The notes under the pieces: model-generated
Told to the model about the DNA's origin: nothing
What the model saw: the letters and a program-made list of their open reading frames with translations, nothing else
The model's database searches: none
Assembly (NCBI RefSeq): GCF_900604285.1
Contig: NZ_UWNY01000001.1
Location: 1-64,000 of the forward strand
Length of the DNA: 64,000 nt
DNA from: Varibaculum vaginae
GTDB taxonomy: Bacteria > Actinomycetota > Actinomycetes > Actinomycetales > Actinomycetaceae
Reading direction: 5' to 3'
Program-made: the position numbers and the translations under genes
Shown: positions 1 to 8,141 of the stretch, in pieces
Numbering within the stretch: position 1 is the first letter of the stretch
How the letters are laid out: each line of letters starts with the position of its first letter

Positions 1-1887
1 ATCCCCTCCCCTCCTGTTTCCGCTATCCCCCCTGCACCCCGCAATAACCAAACCCCTAAAAGCAGCTACCGGATTTTAGGGCTGGATGGCCTACGCGCGA
101 TAGGCTGCGGCGCGGTTTTGCTTTACCACTTGTTGCCAGAGGTGGCACCGGGAGGATTCCTGGGGGTAGACGTATTCTTCGTGCTATCTGGATTTCTAAT
201 CACCGCCTTACTGCTACGAGATTACGAAAAATTCGGCAAAGTGAGGATCGCCAGGTTTTGGCTGCGCCGAATCCGCCGCCTCTTACCGGCAGTTGCCGCT
301 ACCGCTTTTTCTTGTACTATTGCAGGACTTTTCGTATCCCGCGACCTTTTGGTAGGAATAAAACTCCAGCTCTTAGGGGTTTTAACCTTTACCTACAACT
401 GGTTAAAGATTTTCAAGGGCGAAGACTATTTCAACCTTTCCAATCCTGATTTATTTACTAACATGTGGTCACTGGCGGTAGAACAACAGTTTTACCTATT
501 TTGGCCATTGATAATACTGCTGTTAGTGCTACTTCCGCGCCCTCTAAAAGTCCTGACCGCACTATCCTTGGCGGCAGGATCCGCCATCCTCATGGGACTA
601 TTAGCACCCGATGATTTGAATCGCGCCTATATGGGATCAGACACTCATGCTTTTGGTTTAATGATCGGAGCGGCACTGGCGTTCACAGTTCGCACCCCCT
701 TAGCTCGCGCAGTTACTCCTGCCAAGGGAGCGCAAGTACGGGGTCTAGCTGGCACTTTCGGCTTTATTACACTGTTGGTTTGCTTCTATTTCGTTCCCGA
801 TCAAGGTCAATACACTTACCCCTGGCTAACTTTGATAGTTTGCCTAGCTGCTACCTCGGTTATCCAAGCGGTTTTAGCACCGGTAATCATCAAAAAAACT
901 ATAATTTCTCCCCTGGTTTTAATACTAGACAGCAGGCCCTTTGTCTGGTTAGGAGAACGTTCTTATGGCATTTATCTATGGCATTGGCCGATTTTAGTTA
1001 TTGCACGCACCATTGCTCCTCTACTCAACCCATTAATAAACGCCCTGGTAGTAACAATGGCTTCAACATTTTTAGCTGCCGTAACTTATCGCTGGATCGA
1101 GAACCCGATGCGCAAGTGCGGAATCTTGCCTACTTTAAAACGTTGGATGAGCCCAATTAGGAAGCGCCCCTTCATTACGGTTTGCCGGTGGATAGCGGTC
1201 TGCACTTTCACTGCGGCAGTTATTGTCAGTGTAGTTTTGGCTCCAGCAAAAACCTCCGCGCAAGAGGCAGTTGAACGAGGGCAAGCCGCTAAGTCCCCCG
1301 TTCGCGAAGTACAATCCAACCCTCCTAGTAATTCACCGAATTCCCCTAAAGCATCGCCCCGCGGTCTGCCAATTCAACCGGTGGGATCTAATATAACTTT
1401 TTTGGGAGACTCGGTAATGCTCGCCTCTCAGGGCGAGATTCAAAGTGTTTTCCCGGGCGCCGTGGTAGATGCAGAGGTTTCTCGCGCCTGGCCAAAGGCG
1501 GTATCCCTGATCAACCAATACAAGAAATCTGGTCAATTGGGGCATTGGGTAGTGATCAGCTTGGCCACCAACACCGACTTAAGTACCGAAGAAATTGATC
1601 CGGTACGACAAGCCCTAGGATCCGACCACCATTTAGTTCTGGTAACCGGTTTTGGCCCAGCCAGCGCCCCTTGGATCACTAGAACCAACGAGGCTTTGAT
1701 AGCTTACGCTGCCGCCCACCCTAAAGACACCCTGGTCGTCAGGTGGGATCAAGTCGCTGCTACCATCCAAGACCATTTGGCCTCGGACAGCGTACATCCG
1801 GATCAAGAGGGGGCCAAACGCTGGGTAGATACGCTCGTGCAGACACTAAAGAAATACCCAGGAGTCACTCAGGTAGGGGCGCCCTAG
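1..1887 (+). CDS. Acyltransferase-3 family protein with C-terminal SGNH domain (5' end outside window)
   Basis: A polytopic membrane acyltransferase of the OatA type, expected to move acyl (usually acetyl) groups across the membrane and onto an extracellular glycan. The frame is open to the window's first base, and the family's N-terminal signature LDGLRAIG lies at about bases 82-105, before any start codon in the window. The TTG at 118 is therefore not the start. About ten hydrophobic segments follow (to about base 1260), then a Pro/Ser linker and an extracellular SGNH esterase-like domain. This domain has GDSV (nucleophile Ser, about base 1410) and a C-terminal DSVHPDQEG block with the Asp-x-x-His dyad. 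The fusion matches peptidoglycan O-acetyltransferases, but the acceptor could equally be another surface polymer. It is convergent with the HAD gene, about 106 bases away. Family assignment is firm; substrate is unknown. Confidence 0.88.
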   Translation: MPSPPVSAIPPAPRNNQTPKSSYRILGLDGLRAIGCGAVLLYHLLPEVAPGGFLGVDVFFVLSGFLITALLLRDYEKFGKVRIARFWLRRIRRLLPAVAATAFSCTIAGLFVSRDLLVGIKLQLLGVLTFTYNWLKIFKGEDYFNLSNPDLFTNMWSLAVEQQFYLFWPLIILLLVLLPRPLKVLTALSLAAGSAILMGLLAPDDLNRAYMGSDTHAFGLMIGAALAFTVRTPLARAVTPAKGAQVRGLAGTFGFITLLVCFYFVPDQGQYTYPWLTLIVCLAATSVIQAVLAPVIIKKTIISPLVLILDSRPFVWLGERSYGIYLWHWPILVIARTIAPLLNPLINALVVTMASTFLAAVTYRWIENPMRKCGILPTLKRWMSPIRKRPFITVCRWIAVCTFTAAVIVSVVLAPAKTSAQEAVERGQAAKSPVREVQSNPPSNSPNSPKASPRGLPIQPVGSNITFLGDSVMLASQGEIQSVFPGAVVDAEVSRAWPKAVSLINQYKKSGQLGHWVVISLATNTDLSTEEIDPVRQALGSDHHLVLVTGFGPASAPWITRTNEALIAYAAAHPKDTLVVRWDQVAATIQDHLASDSVHPDQEGAKRWVDTLVQTLKKYPGVTQVGAP

Positions 1888-1993
1888 TCCGTTAACAGGC
1901 CAGGAAGCAAGGTAGAACCGAGTTTATTCACCGTGAACTTAGAGCGGACTCCCCAACAATACATCCCTAGTTGCCGCGCCTAATACGCGGTTT

Positions 1994-2743
1994 TTATCCG
2001 GACAACACCTGCGTAATAATTTCTTGGGTTTGCTCCGGTCCGGAAGTCGCGCAGGTTTGCACCCCGGTGCGTACCGCCGGGTAGTCATTTCCATCCGGAT
2101 CAAGACGATCCCCCACAAACAGTACCTGCCCAGGATCAAATCCGGTTTGTTCCAGAAATTCCCCTACCCCATAGGCTTTATCAATCCCCTTCATGGTGAT
2201 ATCAACCGAGGTGGAACCACCTGAAAGTACCGTAAGTTCCGGCAGTAGCCTCCCAGCACAGGTGGCTATTTCTGCCCGCTTTTTGCCGCTAGGATCCCAG
2301 GCTTCCTTTTCTTCTCTACCTGCTTGTTGCCCTAAGGCGGAATAGGTTAATTGGGAGCCGCGATCCTCAATGATTTCCCCTGCCGGATGGTCGCACCAAT
2401 ACCCCAAGGAACGAGCTACTTCCTCGATTACTTTTTTTGCTCGCTTGGCAAGCGCTTGATCCATTTCCAAAACATACTCCGCCCGCCACTCGTCATTTTT
2501 AAACCGGTAGTAGCGAGTGCCGCAGGTAGGCATAAGATGCAGATTTTCCGGTGAAAACACTAGTGTCTGCAGGGGAGCTAGCAGCTGCCGCGAAAACTGA
2601 TTAAAAGATCCCCCGCTGATCACTCCGGTTGGAAGAGTGCGGGTAAGACGGGCGAACTCCTTAGCCAACCCAGCTTGCATCTCCTGCTTTGAGGGAGCCA
2701 AAGTACCATCCAGGTCAAACACCATCGCTTTAACCGCGCCCAT
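1994..2743 (-). CDS. HAD-IIB hydrolase, phosphomannomutase/sugar-phosphatase-like
   Basis: A cytoplasmic haloacid-dehalogenase-fold phosphotransferase of 249 residues. Motif I is DLDGT (residues 10-14; Asp10 nucleophile, Asp12 acid/base). A Ser/Gly motif II (VISGGS) follows, then a long cap domain (about 80-185), and motif III/IV is GDRLDPDGND near residue 216. The cap segment EDRGSQLTYSALGQ and the GND ending recall eukaryotic-type phosphomannomutases and the Cof-type IIB class, so a sugar phosphate is the likely substrate. The ATG at 2743 is preceded by a purine-rich GGGAAAG tract. It appears to be monocistronic. The exact substrate cannot be read from the sequence. Confidence 0.85.
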   Translation of the reverse strand: MGAVKAMVFDLDGTLAPSKQEMQAGLAKEFARLTRTLPTGVISGGSFNQFSRQLLAPLQTLVFSPENLHLMPTCGTRYYRFKNDEWRAEYVLEMDQALAKRAKKVIEEVARSLGYWCDHPAGEIIEDRGSQLTYSALGQQAGREEKEAWDPSGKKRAEIATCAGRLLPELTVLSGGSTSVDITMKGIDKAYGVGEFLEQTGFDPGQVLFVGDRLDPDGNDYPAVRTGVQTCATSGPEQTQEIITQVLSG

Positions 2744-3170
2744 ATCTTTTCTTTCCCTTCACCCTAGTTGCCAGCCAAACAGCTATTGTAAAGCCTAAAA
2801 CCAAGCATCTCCTCCCCTGGCTGATTTAACCCCCTATATCCTGCGCATTCTTGGAGGTAGACCCTTTTAGGATCAAAAATTCAAAGCAGCCGAAGCGTCT
2901 GCTATTCAGTGGTGAATTTTCAGTATTTTCCAGCTTCCGGTAACTATGTAATCGTTTTCACATAAGTTACTTTAATCTACAATAATAGGCTCCTAGCTGC
3001 AGATTTGCTCCCTCGCAATACTCACTCCACCCCAACATTCTCATTTTCTTTTGTCCTGACATTGACCCCAAAGCAGAAGCTTCATATAGTAATCATGTAA
3101 ACGTTTCCACGAGGGAGAAAGTTCAACCGGAACTTTCCGAATCGGAAGAACAGAAAGAGAGAAAATAAAA
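2744..3170. other. Intergenic region between divergent HAD gene and small peptide gene
   Basis: About 430 bases with no convincing open reading frame. The left part is AT-rich and would hold the promoter of the HAD gene. The right part holds a strong plus-strand promoter (3062-3090). Downstream of it are small dyads in the untranslated leader: TTCCG/CGGAA around 3137-3149 and GTTC/GAAC around 3121-3133. Confidence 0.6.
3062..3090 (+). promoter_or_regulatory. Strong sigma-70-type promoter for the small peptide gene
   Basis: A -35 box TTGACC (3062-3067) is separated by exactly 17 bases from a -10 box TATAGT (3085-3090). This gives a leader of about 75 bases before the start codon at 3171. It is the closest match to consensus in this part of the window. 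Confidence 0.65.
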
Positions 3171-3401
3171 ATGGCTATTTTGGTTGCACCGTCAATCTCG
3201 ATGACTTCTTCTCGGCTAGAAGAGCCGAGCCTGGTTGCTGCTGTTGCGTTTATCGCGCTAATGTTCGCTGGCGCCGGAATTACCCTAGTCGGCATAGTTG
3301 CAGCTTCTGCGATTACCACCATCCTGGGCGGATTAATGACCGCCGCTAGCACTCTTGGAGTTGCTTGGACTCAGCTATACTTCGAACTCAAGGGAGAATA
3401 G
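3171..3401 (+). CDS. Small hydrophobic peptide, bacteriocin- or holin-like
   Basis: I do not recognise this 76-residue protein. After about 18 polar residues it consists almost entirely of two hydrophobic Gly/Ala-rich helices (about residues 21-43 and 45-66) and ends in a short charged tail, ELKGE. This size and composition is seen in circular bacteriocins, small holins and membrane toxins. There is no signal-peptide cleavage pattern, double-Gly leader or Cys. No processing, export or immunity gene is adjacent. The case for a real gene is the near-consensus promoter at 3062-3090, the purine-rich AGAAAGAGAGAA before the ATG, and a strong terminator at 3628. Function is unknown. Confidence 0.55.
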   Translation: MAILVAPSISMTSSRLEEPSLVAAVAFIALMFAGAGITLVGIVAASAITTILGGLMTAASTLGVAWTQLYFELKGE

Positions 3402-3627
3402 GTTACTAGCGGCAACAGTTTTAGTTGCCAACAAGAACCCAATGTGCGTCGCCGCCAGCGACGCCTAAAGTCTAACCGAGCTGAGGAAAAGTGATGTAGA
3501 CCCGCAACCTTGGGTGGCAGTACTAATAAATCAGGCTGCTACTAAAGTCGGGTTACCACTCAAATATCATACGATTGGCTGCAGAAAGCTCCTGAGCTTG
3601 GCAGACTCTCTCAAGACTGTTAGTTAG

Positions 3628-3668
3628 TGGGGCGGATGGGTATCCATCCGCCCCACATTTTTGTTTAC
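3628..3668 (+). terminator. Intrinsic terminator
   Basis: A perfect 12-bp stem (3628-3639 with 3644-3655) closes a GTAT loop and is followed by a T-rich CATTTTTGTTT tract. It would end a plus-strand transcript starting at the 3062 promoter, giving an RNA of about 570 bases for a 231-base gene. Confidence 0.8.
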
Positions 3669-3840
3669 AGTTACACTGCTCTCCCAGCCGGCAATCAGCG
3701 GCATAACCACCCACCCAGCGAGAAGCCTTTATCACCTCTATTTTCCCACCCTCTCCGAATTAACACTCTAAAGAACAGGCGCGAGCAGAATTAGCCAGAG
3801 GATATGCCCCGGCAGATGCTTAACAACAGCCAGAGGATGC

Positions 3841-3884
3841 AAAAGGGCGGGCACGTCCTTCCTTAATAAGAACACGCCCGCCCT
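3841..3884 (-). terminator. Intrinsic terminator of the alcohol dehydrogenase gene
   Basis: Inverted repeat AGGGCGGGC (3844-3852) pairs with GCCCGCCCT (3876-3884). On the minus strand it is followed by TTTTG. It sits about 50 bases past the dehydrogenase stop codon. Confidence 0.65.
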
Positions 3885-3933
3885 AATGCGGTAACTACCA
3901 GTTACCTAGGTATTTTAACGGTAAGCGCCTAGC

Positions 3934-5061
3934 TTATAGTGACATATCTACTACCGCACGGCCTTGCACCTCACCCTTGGCAAGTAGCTTGTAAGTGGCA
4001 CCGGCTTCTTCCAGAGGAACCCGCTTGGTAACAATCTTCTGGTAATCAATCAAACCCTGATCGGCCATGCGGATTACTTCCGGCAGATCCTGACGGGTGC
4101 GTGCACCGTAGGAACCCAAAATGTGCTGGGAACGACGCACTAGTCGATTGATTTCCACTTGCGCGGTCTGCACCCCGGCTCCCAAACCGATCGGCACCAT
4201 CCGTCCACCATCTTTGAGAACATCTAGTGCGGTAGTCCAAGTTTCTGGCCTACCTAACGCCTCAAAGGCCACATCCACGCCCCGCCCATTAGTAATCTTC
4301 AAAATTTCCGCGCGAGCATCCTGGGTAACCGAATTGATAACGTCGGTCGCCCCCAATTCCTTGGCGCTGGCCAGTTTGTCATCGGAAATATCGATGCCCA
4401 CAATCTGGCTCGCCCCGAAGGCCTTGGCAATCTGAATAATGTTCGAGCCAACGCCCCCAGTGGCTACTACCGCTACCGATTCTCCAAAGTGCAGGTCTGC
4501 ACCGCGACGTACCGCACCGAAGGCGGTCATTGCCGCACAGCCGATAATTGCCGAAGAAACCAAATCCATACTTTCGGGAACAACCGCTACCGAAGTGGAA
4601 GGCACCACCGCGTATTCTGCAAGCCCACCCATGGAGTACATGGCAATTTCGCTACCGTCTAAATCAGCCAAGCGAGTGCTTCCGTCATAGAGTTTACCCT
4701 GCAGACGGTTGAGGTCGAAGAAAGGTGCACAAAGGTCATCACGTCCAGAGGAGCAAGCCTCACATTGCCCACAGGGCATCAGGAATGCACCCGAAACATA
4801 CTGTCCAACCTTCAGGCCAGTATGCTCATTACCCTCTCCTAGTTCAACGATTTGTCCGGCAACTTCATGCCCAAGGACACAAGGCTTGGGGAAATCGATG
4901 GCTCCCCCGATTACATGTAGGTCAGAATGGCAAAGTCCGCAGGCTGCAACTTTGATAAGCACTTCTCCCGCCTTGGGATGGGGGGTACGAATCTCGTTTA
5001 CTTCCAGACCTTTGTCAATATCACGTAGAACTGCGGCTTTCATTGTCTCGGGAATCGTCAT
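3934..5061 (-). CDS. Zinc-dependent alcohol dehydrogenase (MDR superfamily)
   Basis: A cytoplasmic NAD(P)-dependent medium-chain dehydrogenase, 375 residues, the usual length. The catalytic zinc site is visible as GLCHSD (Cys about residue 42) and GHE (His about 64). The structural zinc site is the four-Cys motif CGQCEACSSGRDDLC at about residues 96-110. The Rossmann fold follows, with GGVGSN near residue 205. The acidic residue in GIDISDD suggests a preference for NAD over NADP. The start at 5061 has an AAGGAGC Shine-Dalgarno. It is a single gene with its own terminator. The alcohol or aldehyde substrate cannot be assigned, though ethanol-type fermentation is a reasonable guess. Confidence 0.92.
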   Translation of the reverse strand: MTIPETMKAAVLRDIDKGLEVNEIRTPHPKAGEVLIKVAACGLCHSDLHVIGGAIDFPKPCVLGHEVAGQIVELGEGNEHTGLKVGQYVSGAFLMPCGQCEACSSGRDDLCAPFFDLNRLQGKLYDGSTRLADLDGSEIAMYSMGGLAEYAVVPSTSVAVVPESMDLVSSAIIGCAAMTAFGAVRRGADLHFGESVAVVATGGVGSNIIQIAKAFGASQIVGIDISDDKLASAKELGATDVINSVTQDARAEILKITNGRGVDVAFEALGRPETWTTALDVLKDGGRMVPIGLGAGVQTAQVEINRLVRRSQHILGSYGARTRQDLPEVIRMADQGLIDYQKIVTKRVPLEEAGATYKLLAKGEVQGRAVVDMSL

Positions 5062-5384
5062 GTCCTGCTCCTTCGCTAGAGTTTAGTGTAAAAACTTTCT
5101 TGACCTTGCAGCTGCGGCTAACTCTGCCACCCCTGTCGGCTATTTCCAGTATTGACCAGATTCAATTCTTTGTCCATACATTTTTACAAAATAGTATATT
5201 TATCTGGTTACTTTCAAACTAGAGAAGATTAGCTCAGGACCAAGGACACAGATAATCAGCTATTTTTAAAAGGGCGTGTACTTACGCTTCACCGTTAGTC
5301 TCTTCCCAATAAATTGTAAGTACAATAACCTCGTAGCTAGACTTATAGGTTTCAACCCTATGTCCCCAAGAGAGAGGAAAAACG
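5062..5384. other. Divergent intergenic region, alcohol dehydrogenase / TSUP permease
   Basis: About 320 bases, AT-rich in the middle (around 5180-5210), with no gene. It must hold both divergent promoters, but I see no clearly spaced -35/-10 pair. The AGAGAGGAAA at 5371-5380 is the ribosome-binding site that fixes the GTG start at 5385. Confidence 0.5.
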
Positions 5385-6140
5385 GTGTTGGTTCTTACCC
5401 CGGGCTTAATTGCAACCTTAGCGGCCTGCGCCCTGATGTGCGGACTGGCAAAAACAGCATTGCCAGGACTCGCATGCATTCCGGTGGCAATTCTGGCAGC
5501 AGTAATGCCCACCCGCCCCTCTACTGCCCTAATGCTATTACTACTATTAACCGGGGATTTGTTGGCAGTCTGGACCTATCGCAAGGACGCTGACTGGAGA
5601 GTCCTCCGTGGCCTATTTCCACCGGTGGCAGTGGGGGTAGTAATCGGTGCAATTTTCCTAGCAAAGGTTTCAAACCAGGTGATGAAAGTTTCCATCGGGA
5701 TTATTATTTTGGCGTTAACCGCCCTCACCCTGGGGTTAATCTGGTATGCCCGCCGCCATGGTCGTGACCTGGGTACCTCCATGAGCTCCTCCCTAGCTGC
5801 GCGCCTATTTTACGGTTCCCTTTCTGGCTTCACTACAATGGCCGCAAATTCTGGAGGCCCAGTAGTCTCCCTTTATTTTCTGGCCTCCCGTTTTGAAGTC
5901 CGGCGCTTTTTAGGCACCCAAGCCTGGTTTTTCTTTATCGTTAATCTACTAAAACTCCCTTTTTCTGCTGGCATTGGCCTGATTGACCGGCAAATGCTGC
6001 TGATTGCCTTGGCCTTAGCTCCCCTGGTTCTCGGAGCAGCTCTCCTGGGGCGCTGGTGGGTCGGGCGCATCGACAATAAAATATTTGACCCGATTGTCAC
6101 TGCCCTAACCATCGTTTCCGCAGTATTCCTACTGTTCTAG
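5385..6140 (+). CDS. TSUP-family (TauE/SafE) membrane permease
   Basis: A 251-residue integral membrane protein with about eight hydrophobic helices and the internal two-fold repeat of sulfite/sulfonate exporters. In the first half GLAKTALPGLACIPVAI is the typical substrate-pocket region. The matching element in the second half is FTTMAANSGGPVVSLYF at about residues 147-163. It probably exports or imports a small organic anion or sulfur compound. The GTG start is chosen because the AGAGAGG Shine-Dalgarno is correctly spaced. No metabolic neighbour identifies the substrate. Confidence 0.85.
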   Translation: MLVLTPGLIATLAACALMCGLAKTALPGLACIPVAILAAVMPTRPSTALMLLLLLTGDLLAVWTYRKDADWRVLRGLFPPVAVGVVIGAIFLAKVSNQVMKVSIGIIILALTALTLGLIWYARRHGRDLGTSMSSSLAARLFYGSLSGFTTMAANSGGPVVSLYFLASRFEVRRFLGTQAWFFFIVNLLKLPFSAGIGLIDRQMLLIALALAPLVLGAALLGRWWVGRIDNKIFDPIVTALTIVSAVFLLF

Positions 6141-6208
6141 CCGCAAGTGTGGGACAGATCTGAACCGCGGGGAGAGATTTTATCCGAACAGGTAGTACGG
6201 GGGCATAT

Positions 6209-6242
6209 GAATTTGGAAAACGTAGCGACGCTTTCCAAATTC
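6209..6242. repeat. Long inverted repeat (hairpin) downstream of TSUP gene
   Basis: An 11-bp perfect arm, GAATTTGGAAA (6209-6219), pairs with TTTCCAAATTC (6232-6242). Inside it a further CGT/ACG pairing closes an AGCG loop. There is no T tract on either side, so it is not a classical terminator. It may be a 3' stability or processing element. Confidence 0.55.
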
Positions 6243-6383
6243 TTCGGCGGGAGGGAAAACCTTTCCCTGCAAGTATTTATACTCAATATCCTGTACGCCC
6301 CTTCTTCCGACTTCACCACTACTTAGGAATGAGCTCGGGATTAATCCCACCATCGGTTTCGCCAGTATTATCAGTAAAAGCAA

Positions 6384-6414
6384 ACGCGGGGGCGAGCTAA
6401 GCTCGCCCCCGCGT
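6384..6414 (-). terminator. Terminator of the sugar porter operon
   Basis: A 14-bp GC-rich stem (6384-6397 with 6401-6414) and a three-base loop. On the minus strand it is followed by TTTGCTTTTACTG. It lies about 45 bases past the porter stop. Confidence 0.7.
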
Positions 6415-6457
6415 ATTAGGTAACTGACCTACAGATTTTCATCTGTAGATTTGTCAC

Positions 6458-8110
6458 TTACTTGCTGTAAATGTGCTCCATGTAGGCTTCAATCTCATCC
6501 AAGGAACGACCGGAAGTTTCCGGCATGATCTTGAACAGCACCACCGCAACAATCAGGTTCAGCACCCCGTACATCGCGTAGGTGGGTCCTCCGCCCAGAG
6601 CGGCAATCATCGGCGGGAAAGTCCAGGTGATAATGGCGTTCATAATCCACATGCAGAAGATCGCAGTACCATTCATAATTCCGCGCACATTCGCGGGGAA
6701 CATTTCACCGAGCATCGTCCATACCACAGTACCATTCGAAGACTGTACCACTAGCATGAACGCAGACATCATCGCCAAAACCAAGTATCCTGCCCATACC
6801 GGCACAGTGCCTGCTGCATCATGGGGAGCAATCACGAAGTGGAAAATCATCGCGATTCCTAGCAACAAGATACCTACCAGAGTAACGTCCCAGATCAAGA
6901 TGGTGCGCCGGCGGAACTTGGTAATCAGGATCAACCCGATTGCCGAACCAATCACGCTCATCACACCATTAGCAACCTGCGCGGTAATCGCGGCAGAAGT
7001 TCCCATGCCCGCTACGCCCAATACTTTAGGCGCGTAATACATAACCGTGTTTACCCCGGTAGTCTGGTTGACAATCGCCAGGAAAATACCCACAAACATC
7101 AGTTTGCGCAGCCACGGAGTGCTCATGACATCGCGGAAAGTACCCTTCTTGCCATGTTCTTGGCTCTGGCGAGCCGCAATCATCTCGTGCAGCTCTTCGG
7201 TAAGATCGCCATCTTTCTGGGAGTCACGTACCCGCTTAAGGGATCCAATAGCGGCGTATACTTCCTGCTGCAGCACGTGCCAGCGGGAAGATTCTGGCAT
7301 CATATGCATCCCCAGCCACAGGGCAACTGCAGGCACTGAACACAGTACAATCATCCAACGCCAGGCCGCACCGTTACCAGCGGAAACCGTCATATTGGAG
7401 ATGAAATCATGAGCTGCCTGCACATCGTTGCTACCAAGGTGCTTGAAAACAATCTCATTCAAGGCATCCCAAGAGTACTCTCCAGCCTTCACTACCCCTG
7501 CAGGATCCGATTTCACAGTAATCTGGGGGCCACCGTGAGCAGAGTTAATAATCGCGTTCATAGAGAAGGCCAAAAGCTGCCCGACCACAATCATCAGCTG
7601 GTCTACCGCCACGATAGTACCGCGGATACGCTTAGGTGCAGTTTCTGCCAGGAATACCGGCACGGTTGCCGAGGCTCCACCAACTGCCAACCCCAGGATT
7701 AGACGGAATGGATGCATAATCCAAATATTGGGAGCAAAAGTATTTCCGAGTGCACCAATCAGGAACAAAATAGCCAGCAAGATAATGTTATGGCGACGAC
7801 CGTAACGGTCAGAGAGGCGTCCTCCAAATAGTGCACCAAAGGCGGCGCCTAGCGTGAGAATACCACCAATCGCGCCCTCTTGCGCAGGAGTAATCCCCAT
7901 GCCGCCCGCACCGTGGGGCATATACATATAGGGCAAAGCCCCGGAGATAACGCCGGTGTCATATCCGAACAGCAGGGAGCCCAGAGTCGCGACGGCTGCC
8001 ACCGCAAGCACTCCGCGATGCTTTCCCGAGGCCGGGGTGGACTGCACCATATCGTGCAGTTTTTCTTTACTCAACTCATTTAGAGGAGTTTTTTCATTAT
8101 TATATTCCAC
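6458..8110 (-). CDS. Major facilitator sugar:proton symporter (sugar porter family)
   Basis: A 12-helix sugar transporter in the cytoplasmic membrane, 550 residues. Family signatures are FGYDTGVISGALPYM at the first helix, GGRLSDRYGRR between helices 2 and 3, PESSRW after helix 6 and PETSGRSLDEIE at the C terminus. These are the hallmarks of the XylE/AraE/IolT group. The loop between helices 5 and 6 carries an extra, mostly polar stretch of about 65 residues (about 195-260) that most relatives lack. It lies 31 bases downstream of the Gfo/Idh/MocA oxidoreductase gene, so the pair probably imports and oxidises one sugar or polyol. An inositol-type substrate is possible but unproven. Confidence 0.93.
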   Translation of the reverse strand: MEYNNEKTPLNELSKEKLHDMVQSTPASGKHRGVLAVAAVATLGSLLFGYDTGVISGALPYMYMPHGAGGMGITPAQEGAIGGILTLGAAFGALFGGRLSDRYGRRHNIILLAILFLIGALGNTFAPNIWIMHPFRLILGLAVGGASATVPVFLAETAPKRIRGTIVAVDQLMIVVGQLLAFSMNAIINSAHGGPQITVKSDPAGVVKAGEYSWDALNEIVFKHLGSNDVQAAHDFISNMTVSAGNGAAWRWMIVLCSVPAVALWLGMHMMPESSRWHVLQQEVYAAIGSLKRVRDSQKDGDLTEELHEMIAARQSQEHGKKGTFRDVMSTPWLRKLMFVGIFLAIVNQTTGVNTVMYYAPKVLGVAGMGTSAAITAQVANGVMSVIGSAIGLILITKFRRRTILIWDVTLVGILLLGIAMIFHFVIAPHDAAGTVPVWAGYLVLAMMSAFMLVVQSSNGTVVWTMLGEMFPANVRGIMNGTAIFCMWIMNAIITWTFPPMIAALGGGPTYAMYGVLNLIVAVVLFKIMPETSGRSLDEIEAYMEHIYSK

Positions 8111-8141
8111 TGATTTAACTTTCTTTTTGAAGGGGATTAAG

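Larger units (their letters stand above)
3402..3933. other. Intergenic region between small peptide and alcohol dehydrogenase genes
   Basis: About 530 bases with no supported gene. It has a small GGCAAC/GTTGCC hairpin (3411-3429), an intrinsic terminator facing right (3628-3668) and one facing left (3841-3884). The stretch 3430-3627 could be 3' untranslated RNA of the peptide gene or part of a separate small transcript. Confidence 0.6.
6141..6457. other. Convergent intergenic region with three hairpins
   Basis: About 320 bases between the TSUP permease and the sugar porter. No gene is seen. It carries a long imperfect hairpin (6209-6242), the GC-rich terminator of the sugar operon (6384-6414) and a small 8-bp hairpin with a TTTC loop (6429-6448) just before the porter stop codon. 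Confidence 0.6.

Noticed and set aside
118-120. TTG as the start of the acyltransferase
   Set aside because: The family signature LDGLRAIG is encoded before it, so the true start is outside the window.
3041-3352. 103-residue frame antisense to the small peptide gene
   Set aside because: It has no ribosome-binding site and its hydrophobic parts mirror the plus-strand gene, which has a promoter and terminator.
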